Shown here: positions 32,986 through 41,956 of the stretch, piece after piece
Numbering within the stretch: the stretch's first letter is position 1
Layout: each line of letters opens with the position of its first letter
Source: Myxococcota bacterium
GTDB taxonomy: Bacteria; Myxococcota_A; UBA796; CAJQPC01
Direction: 5' to 3'
Assembly: GCA_023150845.1 (NCBI GenBank)
Contig: JAKLKD010000005.1
Location: 1 to 64,000, forward strand
Length of the DNA: 64,000 nt
Notes under the pieces: generated by a model
Seen by the model: the letters and a program-made list of their open reading frames with translations, nothing else
The model's database searches: none
Told to the model about the DNA's origin: nothing
Position numbers and translations under genes: made by a program

Positions 32986-34178
32986 ACCGCCTCGACGGTG
33001 AGGGTGACCCCGGCGGCGCGCAGGCGCTCGACGTAGGGCATCCCGAGGGCGATCGCCGGGGTGCTCAGGCCGCCGGGGGTGGGCGTGCGGTCGGGGTCGG
33101 CCAAGGTGAGGCCGGCCTCGGCGAGCAAGAGCGAGGTGAACTTGTAGCCCGGGTCCCCGTCGCCCTTGAGCGTGGCTTTGGCCTTCACGCCGTCGGTGGC
33201 GACCCCGAAGGCGACGCTGCGGGTCCAGCCGGACTCCCGCACGGCCTCGGAGGGCCCCTCGCCGGGGGCGGGGCCAAAACGCCGGGCCAAGGCGCGGCCT
33301 GGGCCGGTGCCGGTGAGGAGCATCGCGCCGAGGAGACCGACGCCGACAGCCTCTGCGGCGAGGCGGCCGGTGTTGGTCCCGAGCCACATCGCCTCTTGGT
33401 AGCTGAACATCGGGCCGTAGGGACGCCCGGCGGCGGCGGCCAAGGCGGCGGAGCGGCGCACGACCCGGGTGTTGATCGCCGCCATGATGAAGGGCGCGGC
33501 CCAGCCGCCGAGGTCGGCGTCGTAGATGGCGCCTTGGAGGTCGGGGTCGGCGGTCACCGGGGCGCCGGGCGGGTTGAGCAGCACCGGGTCCATGAGCTTT
33601 TTGGTCAGGCCGGACTCGGCCATGTTGAGCATCGAGGCCAAGGTGCCGCCGGAGAAGCCGCCTTTGCCGCCGTGAAAGGCGCGCACCGTCGCCGTGCCTT
33701 GGCCGCGGGCGCGGTTGTGCTCGACGAGGAGCAAGGTGATGAGCTCTGAAGGCACGGAGTCATAGCCGCAGCAGGGCACGATCACCGCGCCCGTGCGCTG
33801 GGCGACGGCGTCGTAGCGGTCGATCATGTCGCGGATCCACGGCGTCTCTCCGGTGAGATCGACGTAGTGGGTGCCCTCTTCAGCGCAGGCCGCGAGGCAA
33901 GGCTCCCCGTAGAGCGCGTAGGGCCCGACGGTGGTGATGAGCGCCCGGGTGGAGGCCGCCAAGGCGCGGAGGCTCTCGGGCTTTGAGGCATCAGCGCTCA
34001 GCGTCGGGAGCCCGGGGAGCTTCAGCTCGTCGCGGAGCGCCTGGAGCTTCGTGAGGTCACGCCCGGCGATGGCCCAGCGCAGGCCCGGGGGCGCGCGGCG
34101 GCTGAGCACCTGGGCGACGAGGCGGCCGGTGAAGCCCGTCGCGCCATACAGGATGAGATCATAGGGTCGAGTGGTCAT
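32982..34178 (-). CDS. Saccharopine dehydrogenase-like / trans-acting enoyl reductase-family protein
   Basis: 398 residues from MTTRPYDLILYGATGFTGRL, the NAD(P)-binding motif GATGFTG. AIAGRDLTKLQALRDEL, TTVGPYALYGEPCLAACAEEGTHYVDLTGE and VIVPCCGYDSVPSEL are conserved in the saccharopine dehydrogenase NADP-binding family. This family includes mycobacterial trans-acting enoyl reductases used in complex lipid synthesis. The exact substrate cannot be read from the sequence. It diverges from the AlkB-like gene by 40 nt. Confidence 0.9.
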   Translation of the reverse strand: MTTRPYDLILYGATGFTGRLVAQVLSRRAPPGLRWAIAGRDLTKLQALRDELKLPGLPTLSADASKPESLRALAASTRALITTVGPYALYGEPCLAACAEEGTHYVDLTGETPWIRDMIDRYDAVAQRTGAVIVPCCGYDSVPSELITLLLVEHNRARGQGTATVRAFHGGKGGFSGGTLASMLNMAESGLTKKLMDPVLLNPPGAPVTADPDLQGAIYDADLGGWAAPFIMAAINTRVVRRSAALAAAAGRPYGPMFSYQEAMWLGTNTGRLAAEAVGVGLLGAMLLTGTGPGRALARRFGPAPGEGPSEAVRESGWTRSVAFGVATDGVKAKATLKGDGDPGYKFTSLLLAEAGLTLADPDRTPTPGGLSTPAIALGMPYVERLRAAGVTLTVEAV

Positions 34179-34218
34179 AGGCGACTCCCTAACGCGCCGC
34201 GGGTTAAGCGGGGCGGCC

Positions 34219-35055
34219 ATGCGCGCACCGCTCATCCATCCTCGCGCCCCGGGCCTCGTGCTCGTCCCCAAGGCCCTCAGCCCGGCGGATCGCGCCGCGC
34301 TCTTGGCCTGGCTCTCCGCCGCCCAGCCCTTGTGGGAGCAGCGTTACTCCACCCTGCGCCCTCCGCCGCCGGGTCAGACCCAGCGGCCCCTGCTGCGCCC
34401 GGTGATCTGGCTGGGAAACTGGCAGTTCGCCTGCTTGGGCTACTACGAGCCGCCCCGGCGGGTGCTCGACGCGGCGGTGGAGGCCGAGCCCTTCCCGCCG
34501 GTGCTCGCCAAGATCGCCGCCGACGCCGAGGCCCGGGCCCGCCGCGCCTTCCCCGCCGCGGAGATCCCCAAGGCTTGGCGCCTCAACACCTGCCTCGTGA
34601 ACCTCTACGGCGACCGCCTCGACAACGGCCGCTGGGTCGACGCCGCCCGGGTGGGTGACCACCGCGACTTTGAGCCCGGCCCCGTGGCGAGCCTCTCCTT
34701 GGGGGACCGGGCGCTCTTCCAGTTCGTGCGCCGGGGCCAGCGCGGCGACGAGCCCCCGGTGCGCTCGATGTGGCTGGAGGACTCCATGCTCCAGCTCTTC
34801 TCCGGCCCGGTGTGGAAAGACGCGCTCCTGCACCGCGTTCAGCGTGTCGAGGACAAACGCGGTGAGCTTCTGGGCCCCACCATCGAGGGCTTTCGTACCC
34901 GCCGGGTGAACCTGACCTTCCGGTATGTGCCCCAGGAGCACATCGTCCCGTTTCGGCGCCTGGGGGCGCAGGCTCGGGAGGACGTGAGGGGCTACGTCAC
35001 GACGCTCGCCGCGACGAGTGAGCATTGGCGGAGGGCGCTGGAGGGGGTGGGCTAG
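34219..35055 (+). CDS. AlkB-like 2-oxoglutarate/Fe(II) dioxygenase
   Basis: 278 residues starting MRAPLIHPRAPGLVL. The pattern fits AlkB: LNTCLVNLYGDRLDNG, the iron ligands HxD in VGDHRDFEPGPVAS, the distal His in LLHRVQRV and the 2-oxoglutarate-binding Arg pair in RTRRVNLTFRYV. Such enzymes demethylate alkylated bases or other substrates. The N-terminal half is longer than in E. coli AlkB. Its stop overlaps the end of the convergent DUF4276-like gene by 4 nt. Confidence 0.88.
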   Translation: MRAPLIHPRAPGLVLVPKALSPADRAALLAWLSAAQPLWEQRYSTLRPPPPGQTQRPLLRPVIWLGNWQFACLGYYEPPRRVLDAAVEAEPFPPVLAKIAADAEARARRAFPAAEIPKAWRLNTCLVNLYGDRLDNGRWVDAARVGDHRDFEPGPVASLSLGDRALFQFVRRGQRGDEPPVRSMWLEDSMLQLFSGPVWKDALLHRVQRVEDKRGELLGPTIEGFRTRRVNLTFRYVPQEHIVPFRRLGAQAREDVRGYVTTLAATSEHWRRALEGVG

Positions 35056-35714
35056 GGGGCCCCGAGGGACTCTAAGCGGCTCACCCAGGCGTTGAATCTG
35101 GGACAAGCCGCGCGCACTTGGGCTAGGTCAGCGATCCTGAGTGTATTGGGGCCGTGGAGGGTCTTCACATACTTGGGGATGCGCTTTAGAAGGCGTTTGG
35201 ATGGGGCGGTGTGCTCGCCGTCGTTCACGTCCTCTGGGAGCTTCCCGGCGATATCGCGTGTCAACGCAGCGAGGCCGTCAAGCTGGTCCTTCTCGCTGAG
35301 CATAGACCTGAGCTGCGGGAGCGCGGCGAGCACGAGCGCCTCGACCTCGTGACGCTGCACGTAGGGGAGCCAGCGGGGATCGACGGCCTCTCGGGCGATG
35401 ATCTGCTCGGCCTGAATCGTGCGCCGGTTCGTGTCAGGCTCGCTGAGCAGTGTGGCGCGACCGGGCAGGTCCTTAGGGAGTCCGTAGAGGTCAATGAGCG
35501 TCGTGAAGGTGGTGTTCGGCGCAGTCCAGCGCCTGTTGAGGTCGCGCATGTGCCTACGCCATCCGCGCCATGCACCGCCGCCAGCATGAGTAGGCCCTGT
35601 GACCACAATCTCCACGCGGCTCGTGATGTGGTAGCCTCGGAGGTGGTCTACGAGTAGGCCCTTCACGATGGCCTCTTCGGTCTGCCCTTCCACCAGGAAC
35701 ACGAGGTTGGTCAC
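35052..35714 (-). CDS. DUF4276-like (TOPRIM-type) protein partnered with an ABC/AAA ATPase
   Basis: 220 residues. The first strand and glutamate, NLVFLVEGQTEEAIVKGLL, are typical of TOPRIM-type DUF4276 proteins. LIDLYGLPKDLPG follows at the position of a DxD-like acidic motif, and YVQRHEVEALVLA is a family motif. The ATG overlaps the ATPase stop (ATGA), so the two are translated together. The same ATPase plus TOPRIM-like pairing occurs in OLD- and PARIS-type defence systems, where the TOPRIM protein is the nuclease effector. Codon use is less GC-biased than in the neighbours. Confidence 0.8.
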   Translation of the reverse strand: MTNLVFLVEGQTEEAIVKGLLVDHLRGYHITSRVEIVVTGPTHAGGGAWRGWRRHMRDLNRRWTAPNTTFTTLIDLYGLPKDLPGRATLLSEPDTNRRTIQAEQIIAREAVDPRWLPYVQRHEVEALVLAALPQLRSMLSEKDQLDGLAALTRDIAGKLPEDVNDGEHTAPSKRLLKRIPKYVKTLHGPNTLRIADLAQVRAACPRFNAWVSRLESLGAP

Positions 35715-36814
35715 GGTCTGCCCCCCAGCACGCCCCGATCAAACAGGTCACTCAGCCGATAGTCGTCGAGCCAATCCTGCAGCGCGTCAGCGTCAAGGCG
35801 CTTGAAAGTGCTACCGCCCTCTTCGCGTTCAACCACGACGACCTCGTCTGGGTGCAGCAAATCGAGAAGCGCGGGCGACTGCGTCGCGAGCAAGACCCGG
35901 CAGTCAGCGGCGCGGGAGCGGATCAGCTCGATAAGGAGGCTGAGGGCCGCCGGGTGGAGTCCAAGCTCAGGCTCATCGATGGTGATGAGCTTCGGGAGCG
36001 TCGCCGCTGGCTGGGTCAAGGCCGTGAACAGCGCGATGGCGCGTAAGGTGCCGTCAGAGAGCGCGTCCACACCATACCGTTCGTGGTCTTCATCCTCCCA
36101 GTCGAGTCGAACTGTGGCGCCGTCGTCGTTGAGGGTCGGCTCTAGGTTGTGGATGTAGGGCGCGATGCGCTGAACAAGGCCAGAGAGCATCACCCACGCC
36201 GCCTGCTGGTCCGTGCGCTGGCTGTGGCGCCGGGCGAAGAGGATGGCCGCGAGGTTGCTGCCGTCGGTTCGAAGGTACCTGTCGTCCGCGACGCGGGCGT
36301 TGCTGCGCAGCGGCGCGTTGGGTCCGGTGTCGTGAAAATGGTAGCTGTTGATCCGCTGGATAGACCAGAGCGCGAGCTTGGAGAGCGTGCTGTGCTCGGC
36401 GACTTGGGGCAACGCGGACTCATGGAGCCCAACACCGAAGGGAGCCGTCTCCTTTGGGCCGTCGAGTGGTGTGGCTCCAAAGACCTGTTCGGCCTCAAAT
36501 ACGAGCTGCTCCCCAGCCCGGCCCAAGCGAGCAGAATACGAGACGACACCCTGCTCATCCTCGGCCTCAACGAGCCAAGTGATCGTGGCCAGGGCGCCCC
36601 GTCCTCGCGAGAGCAGGGCAGAGGCGCCGCCTGCTCTCCCTACAAACAGGCGAAGTCCACCGGATGGGAGGTGCCCGAGCAGGCGCAAGAAGCTCAGAAA
36701 ATTCGACTTACCTGCGCCGTTGGGCCCGATCAGGCAGGTGAGCGGACCAAGTTGGACTGTGACATCTTTGAGGGAGCGGTAGCCGCTGACATGAACGCGA
36801 TTGACATCTTTCAT
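35711..36814 (-). CDS. AAA_21/ABC-type ATPase (OLD/SMC-like), sensor partner of the DUF4276 protein
   Basis: 367 residues from MKDVNRVHVSGYRSLKDV; a GTG at 36841 overlapping the esterase stop (GTGA) would add nine residues. The Walker A is LIGPNGAGKSN, the ABC signature VDALSDGTLRAIA, the Walker B LITIDEPELGLHP and the H-loop region LLATQSPALLD. This is the architecture of OLD, RecF and AAA_21 ATPases. Combined with DUF4276 it probably senses phage DNA or proteins and releases the effector. Confidence 0.9.
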   Translation of the reverse strand: MKDVNRVHVSGYRSLKDVTVQLGPLTCLIGPNGAGKSNFLSFLRLLGHLPSGGLRLFVGRAGGASALLSRGRGALATITWLVEAEDEQGVVSYSARLGRAGEQLVFEAEQVFGATPLDGPKETAPFGVGLHESALPQVAEHSTLSKLALWSIQRINSYHFHDTGPNAPLRSNARVADDRYLRTDGSNLAAILFARRHSQRTDQQAAWVMLSGLVQRIAPYIHNLEPTLNDDGATVRLDWEDEDHERYGVDALSDGTLRAIALFTALTQPAATLPKLITIDEPELGLHPAALSLLIELIRSRAADCRVLLATQSPALLDLLHPDEVVVVEREEGGSTFKRLDADALQDWLDDYRLSDLFDRGVLGGRP

Positions 36815-36837
36815 GCCCCGCCAAGTAACACGTTCCT

Positions 36838-37665
36838 TCACTCCAAATACAGGTCAAACCAGTCCGGGATCTCCGTGACCGCGTCGCTGAGCCACTGGTG
36901 CCCGGCGTAGACGTTGTAGACGAGATCATAGTCATGGCCTTGGCTCGCCATGCGGCTCAGGTAGGGGCTCATAGAGTAATAGGGGACGATGGTGTCCCAG
37001 GCGCCGACCAAGAAGAGGGTCGGCGGGTGGTCGGACGGCAGGGTGGGCACGGAGCAGGGCAGGCCGCCGCCCGCGCAGGTCGCGTAGCTGCCGGAGTGGA
37101 TGGCCAAGGCGTTGAACTCGCCGGGATAACTCACCGCCATACGGCTCGTCATGTAGCCGCCGGAGCTAAGCCCGGTGGCGAACTGGTTGTTGGTGTCGAT
37201 GTCGCCGAAGGTGCCCGCGGCGAGGCCGTCGAGGAGGTCTTGCACGAGGTAGGCGTCGGTGGCCGTCCACCAGGAGGTCGAGAAGGGAGGGATGTTGGTC
37301 TGCCAGTAGAGCGCGCCGCCATACGCCGCCTCGGGCGCCACCACGGCGTAGCCCCGGCCCAGCAGCTCATCGACGAGGCGGGTGAGCTGATAGGCCCCGT
37401 AGGCGTCCCACACCGAGGACGAGAAGGTGCGCTCCGCGGGCATGAACGAGCCCTGGTACACCACGACCACGGGCCAGCCGTCCGCCGGGGCCGCGCCGGA
37501 GGGGAGCTGGTAGTGCACGTCGCGGGCCGTGGTCCCCGAGGAGCCCGTGTAGAGCGTGGTGGTGCGGTAGGTGCAGGAGGCGCCGACGCTGGTGACCGTG
37601 CAGCGGCTGCTGCCCGCCTCGGCGGTGGTGAGCGTGATGAGGGCAAGGAAGCTCAGGTGAGGCAT
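36838..37665 (-). CDS. Secreted PHB-depolymerase / feruloyl-esterase-like alpha/beta hydrolase
   Basis: 275 residues from ATG 37665 (CAGGAG upstream), with a short signal peptide (MPHLSFLALITLTTAEA). The nucleophile elbow is ATGLSSGGYMT, the acid is in VGAWDTIVPYYS and the base in YNVYAGHQW, giving a Ser-Asp-His triad as in LpqC-type poly(3-hydroxybutyrate) depolymerases. Several Cys pairs fit an exported enzyme. It lies directly upstream of the ATPase/DUF4276 pair, but a functional link is doubtful. Confidence 0.85.
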   Translation of the reverse strand: MPHLSFLALITLTTAEAGSSRCTVTSVGASCTYRTTTLYTGSSGTTARDVHYQLPSGAAPADGWPVVVVYQGSFMPAERTFSSSVWDAYGAYQLTRLVDELLGRGYAVVAPEAAYGGALYWQTNIPPFSTSWWTATDAYLVQDLLDGLAAGTFGDIDTNNQFATGLSSGGYMTSRMAVSYPGEFNALAIHSGSYATCAGGGLPCSVPTLPSDHPPTLFLVGAWDTIVPYYSMSPYLSRMASQGHDYDLVYNVYAGHQWLSDAVTEIPDWFDLYLE

Positions 37666-38012
37666 GATGGGCTCCTGGGTTGATGCCGCAACGCAGCATA
37701 CACAGGGTTCCTCAGCGCAGGCGCAAAGTTTTCGGCGAGCGGCGTGACGGGCGCGGCGTTGGCACGGTAAGACGCCGAGAACCCTCGACGCTGCGCGCTC
37801 GCGCAGACCGTGGTGTCCAAGATCCTCCCCTGTTCCACCGGGATGTTGCACACCTGGGCCAGGTGTTGCACCATTGAAACGTGCGCTGAAACGGGATCCC
37901 TCGCCGCGGCCGCTCGGCGACGGTTCGGAGCGTGGCACGGCCTTTGCTTATCCATCGGAACATCACACCCGCTCCAAACACTCGGCGCGTAGACGCGCCT
38001 CGGAGGCCCACC
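37666..38012. other. 347-nt divergent intergenic region with a near-perfect palindrome
   Basis: No gene is seen between the esterase and rhodanese starts. At 37850-37866 the 17-mer ACACCTGGGCCAGGTGT has 8-bp perfect arms around a single central base and is flanked by direct GTTGCAC repeats. This looks like a transcription-factor operator. Which promoter it serves is not clear. ORFs on both strands here are frame shadows without Shine-Dalgarno. Confidence 0.5.
37850..37866. promoter_or_regulatory. 17-bp palindrome, candidate operator
   Basis: Arms ACACCTGG and CCAGGTGT around one G. It sits 147 nt upstream of the rhodanese start and about 185 nt from the esterase start. GTTGCAC lies on both sides, which makes an incidental hairpin less likely. 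Confidence 0.45.
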
Positions 38013-38324
38013 ATGTCCTTCTTCACGAACCTCTTCGGCGCGGCCAACAACGGCCTCGTCAACGGCCCTCAGGCGCGCCTGGCCGTGCAGAACGGCGCCA
38101 TCCTCCTCGACGTGCGCACCCCGATGGAGCACGAGGCGGGGGCGATCCCCGGCTCCAAGAACATCGCCGTGCAGGAGCTCGTCGCCCGCATCGGTGAGCT
38201 TGACCCCACGAAGAGCTACGTCGTCTACTGCCGCTCCGGCGGGCGCAGCGCCGCGGCCACGGCCCTGCTCCGGCAGCACGGTTTCCAGAACGTCGCGGAC
38301 TTGGGCGGCGTCGGCAACTGGTGA
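38013..38324 (+). CDS. Single-domain rhodanese (sulfurtransferase)
   Basis: 103 residues after GGAGGCCCACC. The rhodanese pattern includes ILLDVRTPMEHEAGAIPGS and the active-site loop YCRSGGRS with Cys73. A short N-terminal helix (MSFFTNLFGAANNG) precedes the domain. Single-domain rhodaneses carry persulfide sulfur. The small convergent gap (16 nt) separates it from the TPR gene. Confidence 0.93.
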   Translation: MSFFTNLFGAANNGLVNGPQARLAVQNGAILLDVRTPMEHEAGAIPGSKNIAVQELVARIGELDPTKSYVVYCRSGGRSAAATALLRQHGFQNVADLGGVGNW

Positions 38325-38340
38325 GCGCCCCAAAGAGGGC

Positions 38341-39564
38341 TCAGCGTGCCGCCGCCGCCCGCTCCAGGCCCGGCAGGCGGCTGAGCTTCTCCGTCGCGGG
38401 CTTGTAGCCGAGCGCCGCCGACTGCTCGTAGAGGCCCCGGGCCTCGGCGAAGCGCTCGCGGCGTAAGGCGACGTCGCCTTTGCGGTAGAGCGCCTGGGCG
38501 CGCTGGTCGGGCTCCAGATTGAAGCTCAGGTACTTGTCAAGGGCGCGCTCGGCGTCGTCGAGGCGGCCCATACGCAGGTAGACCGTGGCGTAGTAGTAGT
38601 GCGCCCGCTCGTTGTCCGGCGCGTCCTCCAGCACCTCGTCGAGGAGCTTGAGGCTCAGGGTGAGCTCCCGGCGGCTCAAGTGCACCCGGGAGGCGACGAG
38701 GTTGTTGATGACGTTGTCGGGGTAACGGCGGCGGTTCTTCTGGCAGGCCTCCAGCGCGCGGGCGGTGTCGCGCTCCTCGATCCAGGTGAAGGCCAGGCCC
38801 AAGGTGGCGCCGGGGCTCAAGAAGACGCCGTCCCGCTCGACGTTCTGCATCATCTGGATGCCTTGGGGGCGGGCGTCCCCGAAGCTCGGCAGGGCCTTGT
38901 GGGAGAGCGTCACCACCGAGCGCCAGTAGAGGTAGAGGCCGTCGCCGAGCTGGGCGTCGATGAAGCCCGGCGCGAGCTTCTGGGCCACGCTGAGGTGCTC
39001 CATGGCCTCCAGGCCGCGGCTGAGCGCGGGGAAGTAGTCGGTCTTGCGCATCTTGTGGATGGACTCTACGCCCATCATCATGCCGAGCAAGAACCGCTCC
39101 CAGGGCTCGGCGCCCGGGGTCTTGAGCGCGGCCTGGAGCGTCTGCACGGCCTGGTTGGAGTGGGTCGTGTACTGCCGCTCCCACTTGAAGTCGAAGTTCT
39201 CCATCATCATGCCCTGGTAGAGCAGGGCGTTCCCGGCGGGGCCGACGCCGCTCTGGGGCCAGCGCGTCGTCATGGCGTCGAAGTGGGCCTTGCCGTCCTT
39301 GTAGCGGCGCAGGTAGAGCAGCTCGACGCCGCGCCAAGACTCGTGCAAGAGCGCCGCGTCGACGTCCAAGGGCCCAGCCAAGGCGTCGAGGCGCGCGGCG
39401 TGGTCGAGCGTGTCCGGGGCCTGGGAACCGGGCAGGCCCGCAGGGAGCGCCGCCTTGGGCACGGCGACGCCGCCCGTCACCGTCTCGATGGCCGCCTCGT
39501 CGTCTTGTGCGAGGGCGGGCCCAGCGAGGGTGAGCCAGAGCGTGGTCAGGAGCCCGAGGGTCAA
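38341..39564 (-). CDS. Exported TPR-repeat protein
   Basis: 407 residues with a cleavable signal peptide (LLTTLWLTLAGPALA) and many helix-turn-helix TPR units, clearest at VSVAQKLAPGFIDAQLGDGLYLYWRS and AHYYYATVYLRMGRLDDAERALDKYL. The start overlaps the gshB stop by 4 nt (ATGA), so they are co-translated. The protein is periplasmic or outer-membrane-facing and probably a scaffold. No enzymatic motif. Confidence 0.85.
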   Translation of the reverse strand: MTLGLLTTLWLTLAGPALAQDDEAAIETVTGGVAVPKAALPAGLPGSQAPDTLDHAARLDALAGPLDVDAALLHESWRGVELLYLRRYKDGKAHFDAMTTRWPQSGVGPAGNALLYQGMMMENFDFKWERQYTTHSNQAVQTLQAALKTPGAEPWERFLLGMMMGVESIHKMRKTDYFPALSRGLEAMEHLSVAQKLAPGFIDAQLGDGLYLYWRSVVTLSHKALPSFGDARPQGIQMMQNVERDGVFLSPGATLGLAFTWIEERDTARALEACQKNRRRYPDNVINNLVASRVHLSRRELTLSLKLLDEVLEDAPDNERAHYYYATVYLRMGRLDDAERALDKYLSFNLEPDQRAQALYRKGDVALRRERFAEARGLYEQSAALGYKPATEKLSRLPGLERAAAAR

Positions 39565-40508
39565 GGGGACAACATCCGCTGGCGCCGCTCAAAGGACGCG
39601 CTCACGATGTCCCGCTCCAGGTGGCGGCCTTGCAGGCGGCGGACCTCGTGCAGGCCCGTGGGGCTCGTGACGTTGATCTCGGTCATGTAGTCGCCGATGA
39701 CGTCGATGCCGACGAAGACGAGGCCCTCGGCCTTGAGGCGGGGGCCGATGGCGGCGCAGATCTCCTGGTCCCGGGCGGTGAGCTCGCAGGCGTGAACCGT
39801 GGCCCCGACGTGCATGTTGCCGCGGTGGTCCCCTTCGGCGGGCACCCGGTGGAACCAGCCCATGGGCTCGCCGTCCACGAGGATGATTCGTTTGTCGCCT
39901 TGGCGCACCTCGGGCAGGTACCGCTGCACGATGCAGTAGGCGCGGCCCTCGCTGGTGAGCAGCTCAGCCATGCTCCGCAGGTTGCGGTCGTTCCGGTCGG
40001 TGACGAGCACGCCCCGGCCGCCGTTGCCGTCCCAGGGCTTGAGCACGATGCGGTCGTGGGCGTCGGCGAAGGCGACGATCTCGGAGATGCGGTTGGTCAC
40101 CAAGGTCGGCGGGCAGAGCTCCGGCCACTGCAGCGCCACCATCTTCTCGTTGCTCGCCTTGATCGACCGGGGATCGTTGAGGATCAAGGTCGTCTTGAGC
40201 GCGAGGTCGAGGATGTAGGTGGCGAAGATGTAGTCCATGTTGAACGGCGGGTCTTTGCGCATCCAGACCACGTCGAAGGCGTCCAGCGGCTCCTCACGCT
40301 CGGCGTCGTAGCGGTAGGACCAGGCGTTGACGTCCACCTCCAGGGTGCGGGCCTGGGTGACGGCTTTGCCGTTCCGCACGCGCAGGTCGGTGACGAGGCA
40401 CCAGGCCTGGGGCCAGCCGCGCCGGGCCGTCTCGACCATGAGCATCCACGACGAGTCGCCCTGGAGGTTGAAGGTGTCGATGGGGTCGATGACGAAGAGG
40501 GTGCGCAC
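39561..40508 (-). CDS. gshB: Glutathione synthase
   Basis: 315 residues, the usual length. The N-terminal prokaryotic GSH-synthase domain begins MRTLFVIDPIDTFNLQGDSSWML. The ATP-grasp domain contains RKDPPFNMDYI, LNDPRSIKASNEKM, RIVLKPWDGNGGRGV and TEINVTSPTGLHEV, the substrate and ATP/Mg2+ residues. It joins gamma-glutamylcysteine to glycine in the cytoplasm. Its pairing with a TPR protein is not standard. gshA is not in the window. Confidence 0.95.
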   Translation of the reverse strand: MRTLFVIDPIDTFNLQGDSSWMLMVETARRGWPQAWCLVTDLRVRNGKAVTQARTLEVDVNAWSYRYDAEREEPLDAFDVVWMRKDPPFNMDYIFATYILDLALKTTLILNDPRSIKASNEKMVALQWPELCPPTLVTNRISEIVAFADAHDRIVLKPWDGNGGRGVLVTDRNDRNLRSMAELLTSEGRAYCIVQRYLPEVRQGDKRIILVDGEPMGWFHRVPAEGDHRGNMHVGATVHACELTARDQEICAAIGPRLKAEGLVFVGIDVIGDYMTEINVTSPTGLHEVRRLQGRHLERDIVSASFERRQRMLSP

Positions 40509-40538
40509 GGCGGCTCCAGGCGGATCAGGGCGGCGAGG

Positions 40539-41795
40539 TCAAGACGAGGCGGGGGCGGCGTTGGGCTCCGGCGCCTCCCAGCGCTGCAGCACGACGGCGC
40601 AGACGATGTCTCCGAACACGTTCACCGAGGTGCGCAGCATGTCGAGCACCCGGTCCACCGCCAAGATGAGCGCGATGCCCTCCAGCGGCAAGCCCACGGC
40701 GTTGAGCACGAGGCTCATCGTGATCAGGCCCGCGCTGGGGATGCCCGCGGCGCCGACGGCGGCCAAGGTCGCGGTGATGAAGATGAGCACCTGCTGGCCC
40801 AGATCGAGCTGAATCCCGTAGGCCTGGGCGATGAACATCGCCGCGACGGCCTCGTAGAGCGCGGTGCCGTTCATGTTCACCGTGGCGCCGAGGGGCAGCA
40901 CGAAGCCCGCGACCTTGGGGCTCACGCCCAGCTCCCGCTCCGCGGTCTCGATGGTGACGGGTAAGGTGGCGGACGAGGAGGCCGTCGAGAACGAGATCGC
41001 GAGCGGGGTGCGGGCGCCGCGAAGCAGCTTGAGCGGGGAGACGCCGCCCAAGACCCAGCTCAGGGCGGGCAAGACGATGACGCCGTGGAGGAGCAGCCCG
41101 ACGACGACGACGACGACGTAACGACCGACCGCGATGAGCGCGTCGACACCTTGGGAGGCGACGACCTGCAAGAGCAGCGCGAACACGCCGAGGGGGGCGA
41201 TCTCCATCACCCAGTCCGTGAGCTTCATCATCGCCGCGTTGAGGGACTCAAAGAGCGCGCGCAGCGGTTTGGCGTCGTCGCCCATGGTGGAGAGCACAGC
41301 GCCCAACAATAGCCCGAAGGTGATGATGCCCAGCACGTCCCCGCTGGCCATCGAGGCGAAGGGGTTCTTGAGCGTGTTCTTCAACATCGCCAAGAAGAAC
41401 TCACCGAAGCTCTGGTGCGCCAGCTCAGGCGGCGCGGCCCCGGCGGTCACCCCGAGGTCAACTCCTTGGCCGGGCTGCAGCACGTTCACCAGCACGAGGC
41501 CGATGACCACGGCGATCCCGGTGGTCGCGGCGAAGAACGCGGCGCAGCGGCCGACGAGGCCGCCGACGTGCCGGATGTCGCCGAGGCTGACCACGCCGGT
41601 CACCATCGAGGCGAGCACCAGGGGGTAGATGATGAGCAGCAACATCTGCCGGAACAGCGTGCCGAGCCATGAGACGTAAGGGATAAGCCCCGCGACGGCC
41701 TCGGAGCTGTGGGCGAGGAGCCCCAGCGGGATCGCGGCCACCATCGCGATGAAGATGCGGATCGTCAGCTTGTTGTCGGGGCTGGACTCAGCCAT
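40539..41795 (-). CDS. Dicarboxylate/amino-acid:cation symporter (SDF/DAACS family)
   Basis: 418 residues from MAESSPDNKLTIR. The family's core is complete: the serine-rich hairpin ISFSTASSSATLP, NMNGTALYE in TM7, GIPSAGLI in hairpin 2 and DRVLDMLRTSVNVFGD in TM8. Eight hydrophobic helices are visible. It imports glutamate, aspartate or C4-dicarboxylates with Na+ or H+. The Arg in DMLRTSVN points to an acidic amino acid or dicarboxylate. Confidence 0.94.
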   Translation of the reverse strand: MAESSPDNKLTIRIFIAMVAAIPLGLLAHSSEAVAGLIPYVSWLGTLFRQMLLLIIYPLVLASMVTGVVSLGDIRHVGGLVGRCAAFFAATTGIAVVIGLVLVNVLQPGQGVDLGVTAGAAPPELAHQSFGEFFLAMLKNTLKNPFASMASGDVLGIITFGLLLGAVLSTMGDDAKPLRALFESLNAAMMKLTDWVMEIAPLGVFALLLQVVASQGVDALIAVGRYVVVVVVGLLLHGVIVLPALSWVLGGVSPLKLLRGARTPLAISFSTASSSATLPVTIETAERELGVSPKVAGFVLPLGATVNMNGTALYEAVAAMFIAQAYGIQLDLGQQVLIFITATLAAVGAAGIPSAGLITMSLVLNAVGLPLEGIALILAVDRVLDMLRTSVNVFGDIVCAVVLQRWEAPEPNAAPASS

Positions 41796-41956
41796 CGAGG
41801 GCCTCCGGCGTCGGGCGCATGACCTTACCACCTTCCCGCCGCGAGTTGGAGGGGGAGCGTCGTCTGGAGCGCGTCGGCGCCGCTGCGCTGGGGCTTGAAT
41901 CTTGGCTGCGGGTGGGTGAGCCTCTGCAAGAAGGCGCAGCCCGCAGGAGGAAGATC

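Noticed and set aside
36814-36841. GTG at 36841 as start of the ATPase
   Set aside because: The ATG at 36814 gives the usual short strand before GYRSL. The GTG overlaps the esterase stop but adds residues unlike the family. Kept only as an alternative.
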